This document shows, in pieces, positions 61,819 through 64,000 of a DNA stretch of 64,000 bases (the stretch's first letter is position 1; every line of letters starts with the position of its first letter). Source of the DNA: Phenylobacterium sp. (GTDB taxonomy: Bacteria; Pseudomonadota; Alphaproteobacteria; Caulobacterales; Caulobacteraceae). The notes below the pieces were generated by a model. It saw nothing but the letters and a program-made list of their open reading frames with translations. It made no database searches and was not told the DNA's origin. The DNA is taken from NCBI RefSeq assembly GCF_030679875.1, contig NZ_JAUXSP010000021.1:186001-250000 (forward strand). The letters are read 5' to 3'. The translations under genes were made by a program, and so were the position numbers.

Positions 61819-63981
61819 ATGCGCTTCTTGCCCAAGCTTGCTGTGGCGATGCTGGTTGCGGCCCTGTGCCCACCGGCCCTGGTCCGGGCTCAGCCCGCCC
61901 TGCCCGAAGCTCCCGTCCCCTATGAAGCCCTGGCCAAGCCGGCGCCCCGACCGGCCGCGCGGCCCCGAGCCGTGGCGCCAGCCGCCCCCGCCCAGCCGGC
62001 GCAACCCGGCGAAGCGTCAGGGGCCGCGGCGCTTGCCGCGACGGGCGCCGCCACCATCGATCCGGCGCGGCTAGAGGCCTATCTGGACGGGGTGATCGGC
62101 TCGGCCATGGCCAAGGACAGGATCGCGGGCGTCACGGTTTCTGTAGTCCAGAACGGGCAGATCATTCTCAAGAAGGGCTATGGCCACGCCAGCCTGAGCC
62201 CCCTTCGGCCGGTGAATCCCGACCAGACCCTGTTCCGCATCGGCTCCATCTCCAAGACCTTCACCTGGATCCTGCTGATGAACGAGATCCAGGCTGGGCG
62301 CATTCGCATCGACGCCCCGATCAACCTCTATCTGCCTGAGGCTCTGCAGATCCGAGACCAGGGCTTCACTCAGCCGATCCAGGTCGCCCATCTCCTGGAC
62401 CATTCTCCCGGCTTCGAAGACCGCATTCTGGGCCAGCTGATGGAGCGCAACTTCGATCGCGAGCGTCCGATGGCCCAGTATCTGCGCCAGGAGCGGCCCC
62501 GCCGGGTGCGTGAGCCTGGGCAGTTTCCGACCTATTCCAACTATGGGGTCGGCCTGGCCGGTCAGGCCCTCGTCTATGTCTCCGGCCAGCCCTTCGAAGA
62601 GCTGGTGGAAAAGAGGATCACCGGTCCCCTGGGGATGAGCCGCACCACATTCCGCGAACCCCACCCGCCCCGCGAGGGCATCCCCGCGCCGATGGCCCCA
62701 AGTCTCGCCCGGAACCTCTCAGAAGGCTTCCTGTGGTCGCCGGCCAAGGGCTTCGAGGCCCGCCCCTTCGAATACCTCGGCCATCTGGCCCCGGCGGGAT
62801 CGGCCTCCTCGACGGCCGCGGATATGGCCCGCTTCATGATCGTGCTGCTGGATGACGGGGTCTATGGAGTCGCCGCGCCGGCCGCGCCATCGGCGACGGG
62901 AACCGCCCAGCCGGCCCAGCCCCCCTCCATCTTCGGCCCGGCCACGGCGCGGGCCTTCCGGACGCCCCTGCGGCCGAACGAGGCGGGGATCAACGACTGG
63001 CCGCACGGCTTCATCGCCTATCCGCTACCTGGGGGGCGAAAGGGCTATGGCCACGCTGGAGGCACCCTGTCGTTCAGCTCGAACATGGTGGTGGCCCCCG
63101 AACTCGATCTCGGCGTCTTCATCAGCGTCAACACCGAGAACGGCGCCGAACTGGCCACCCGGCTGCCGGCCCAGGTGGTCGCCCAGTTCTATGGACCCGC
63201 CGCGCCGCCGCCCCAGGGCGGAGACCCCGACCTCGGTCGCGTCGCCAGGCTGTATGAGGGGCACTATCTCGGGACGCGCCGGGCCTATGTGGGCCTTGAG
63301 CGGTTCGTCGGTTTCATCCTGTCAGGGGTCAGCGTCCAGGTCAGTCGCGATGGCCGCCTGATCACCAGCCGCCTCGGCGGCGCGCAGACCTGGATCCCCG
63401 AGGGTGATCCCGGGGAAGGTCGGTTCATCTCGACCACCGGTCCAGACCGGCTGGTGTTCGATCTGGCGGGCGGCAAGGCCGCCGCCTTCCAGGGCACCTA
63501 CAACGATGTCCGCTTTCAGCGGGTTGGCCTCTGGAGCCGGCCCTCGGTCCTGGCCTTGCTGGCTGGTCTGACCTCTATCGCGGCGATCGCCACCTTCGTG
63601 GGTCTGGCCCTGCGCAATCGCCGGGACTTGCGGCAGACCCAGATTCAGAGCCAGGCGAGCCTCGTGCAGACGATCCAGGCCGTCCTATGGCTGCTCGCCC
63701 TAGGCCTGTTCGGCTCATGGCTCACGGGCGCGTCCGATACAGCCAAGGTGGTCTATGCCTGGCCAGGGGCCCGGCTGATCCTGGCTTCGGCCTGCGCCCT
63801 GGTGGCCTCGATCCTGACCATCATCACCCTGGCGTCTCTGCTGAGCATCTGGCGCGGTGGCCGTCGCCTGGACAGCTGGCCGGTGGCGCGCAAGGTCGGG
63901 TTTACAGCCACAACCCTGATCTATGTCGCCTTCGCCGTTGTGCTCTTCCATTGGGGCGCCCTGACCCCCTGGAGCAGCTGA
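61819..63981 (+). CDS. Exported beta-lactamase-family serine hydrolase with C-terminal membrane domain
   Basis: A 720-residue protein (ATG 61819; a GTG just before it and a GTG at 61786 are alternatives). Signal peptide (about residues 1-24), a Pro/Ala-rich linker (about 30-75), then a class C beta-lactamase/DD-peptidase-like domain. The catalytic SxxK is Ser143-Ile-Ser-Lys146 in RIGSISKTF and the second motif is Tyr-Ser-Asn in FPTYSNYG; HAGG is the third. After a beta-rich region the last 190 residues hold about four membrane segments. Probable peptidoglycan or D-amino-acid hydrolase. The window ends 19 bases later. Confidence 0.9.
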   Translation: MRFLPKLAVAMLVAALCPPALVRAQPALPEAPVPYEALAKPAPRPAARPRAVAPAAPAQPAQPGEASGAAALAATGAATIDPARLEAYLDGVIGSAMAKDRIAGVTVSVVQNGQIILKKGYGHASLSPLRPVNPDQTLFRIGSISKTFTWILLMNEIQAGRIRIDAPINLYLPEALQIRDQGFTQPIQVAHLLDHSPGFEDRILGQLMERNFDRERPMAQYLRQERPRRVREPGQFPTYSNYGVGLAGQALVYVSGQPFEELVEKRITGPLGMSRTTFREPHPPREGIPAPMAPSLARNLSEGFLWSPAKGFEARPFEYLGHLAPAGSASSTAADMARFMIVLLDDGVYGVAAPAAPSATGTAQPAQPPSIFGPATARAFRTPLRPNEAGINDWPHGFIAYPLPGGRKGYGHAGGTLSFSSNMVVAPELDLGVFISVNTENGAELATRLPAQVVAQFYGPAAPPPQGGDPDLGRVARLYEGHYLGTRRAYVGLERFVGFILSGVSVQVSRDGRLITSRLGGAQTWIPEGDPGEGRFISTTGPDRLVFDLAGGKAAAFQGTYNDVRFQRVGLWSRPSVLALLAGLTSIAAIATFVGLALRNRRDLRQTQIQSQASLVQTIQAVLWLLALGLFGSWLTGASDTAKVVYAWPGARLILASACALVASILTIITLASLLSIWRGGRRLDSWPVARKVGFTATTLIYVAFAVVLFHWGALTPWSS

Positions 63982-64000
63982 CCTCCAACATCGCCAGGAT

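Noticed and set aside
1..64000. CRISPR arrays, insertion sequences, prophage genes, attachment sites
   Set aside because: No regularly spaced repeats, transposase, integrase or phage structural genes were seen; the only recombinase-like gene is degenerate and isolated.

Overview
This is a GC-rich, gene-dense chromosomal segment of an alphaproteobacterium, very probably a member of the Caulobacteraceae (Caulobacter, Phenylobacterium or a relative). The reasons are: a fliL-fliM-pflI-motE cluster divergent from flgF-flgG-flgA-flgH; the order xseB-ispA-dxs beside it; a circularly permuted (two-piece) tmRNA gene; an alphaproteobacterial ClpX adaptor SspB; an ilvBN operon with a leader-peptide attenuator; and a GTTC-N7-GTTC type LexA box. 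I see no insertion sequence, prophage, CRISPR array, tRNA or rRNA gene. The window reads as conserved core plus housekeeping chromosome, not as a mobile island.

Layout. 1-9.8 kb: flagellar basal body and motor genes. fliL, fliM, a PflI-like polar placement protein, a MotE-like protein and a large exported TPR protein (cut by the left edge) run leftward. flgF, flgG, flgA and flgH run rightward from a well-formed sigma-54 promoter, followed by two small exported proteins that look like paralogues. 9.8-14.5 kb: a leftward cluster with the isoprenoid genes dxs, ispA and xseB plus a histidine phosphatase and a histone-deacetylase-family hydrolase. 14.5-18.3 kb: an acetyltransferase, a degenerate serine-recombinase-like protein, a CoxE-like VWA protein, a TetR regulator and a MOSC protein. 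18.3-21.0 kb: a predicted DNA-repair operon (radical SAM protein and UdgX fusion) preceded by a perfect LexA-box match. 21-28.6 kb: a LuxR-type regulator, an esterase, a transglutaminase, a major facilitator, a Leu/Phe/Val-type dehydrogenase, a lipoprotein lipase and a second Fe-S uracil-DNA glycosylase homologue. 28.6-36.5 kb: a chemoreceptor, an acyl-CoA dehydrogenase/thiolase pair, thioesterases, a luciferase-like oxidoreductase, small membrane proteins and a glutathione transferase.

36.5-48.6 kb: a nucleoside transporter, the peroxide-defence pair ohr-ohrR with an operator overlapping its promoter, a DedA protein, an S46 dipeptidyl-peptidase, a DevCAB-type three-gene exporter, an SDR dehydrogenase, a GPH-type transporter and an Mrp/ApbC Fe-S carrier. 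48.8-56.9 kb: hflK-hflC, a HAD phosphatase, serB and miaA with overlapping divergent start codons, then the ilv leader, ilvB and ilvN and an unknown exported protein. 57 kb: the permuted ssrA gene. 57.3-64 kb: an AlgX/AlgI-type O-acetylation pair, sspB (adaptor for the ssrA tag), a thioesterase, a C13 (legumain-like) peptidase and a large membrane-anchored serine hydrolase.

Genes that plausibly act together: fliL/fliM/pflI/motE with flgFGAH (flagellum); ssrA with sspB (ribosome rescue and ClpXP proteolysis); radical SAM with UdgX under LexA (damage response); ohr with ohrR; leader peptide, attenuator, ilvB and ilvN; the three-gene exporter; the AlgI/AlgX pair. The strongest leads for follow-up are the LexA box on the radical SAM-UdgX operon, the catalytically dead recombinase-like protein, and the tandem exported paralogues after flgH.
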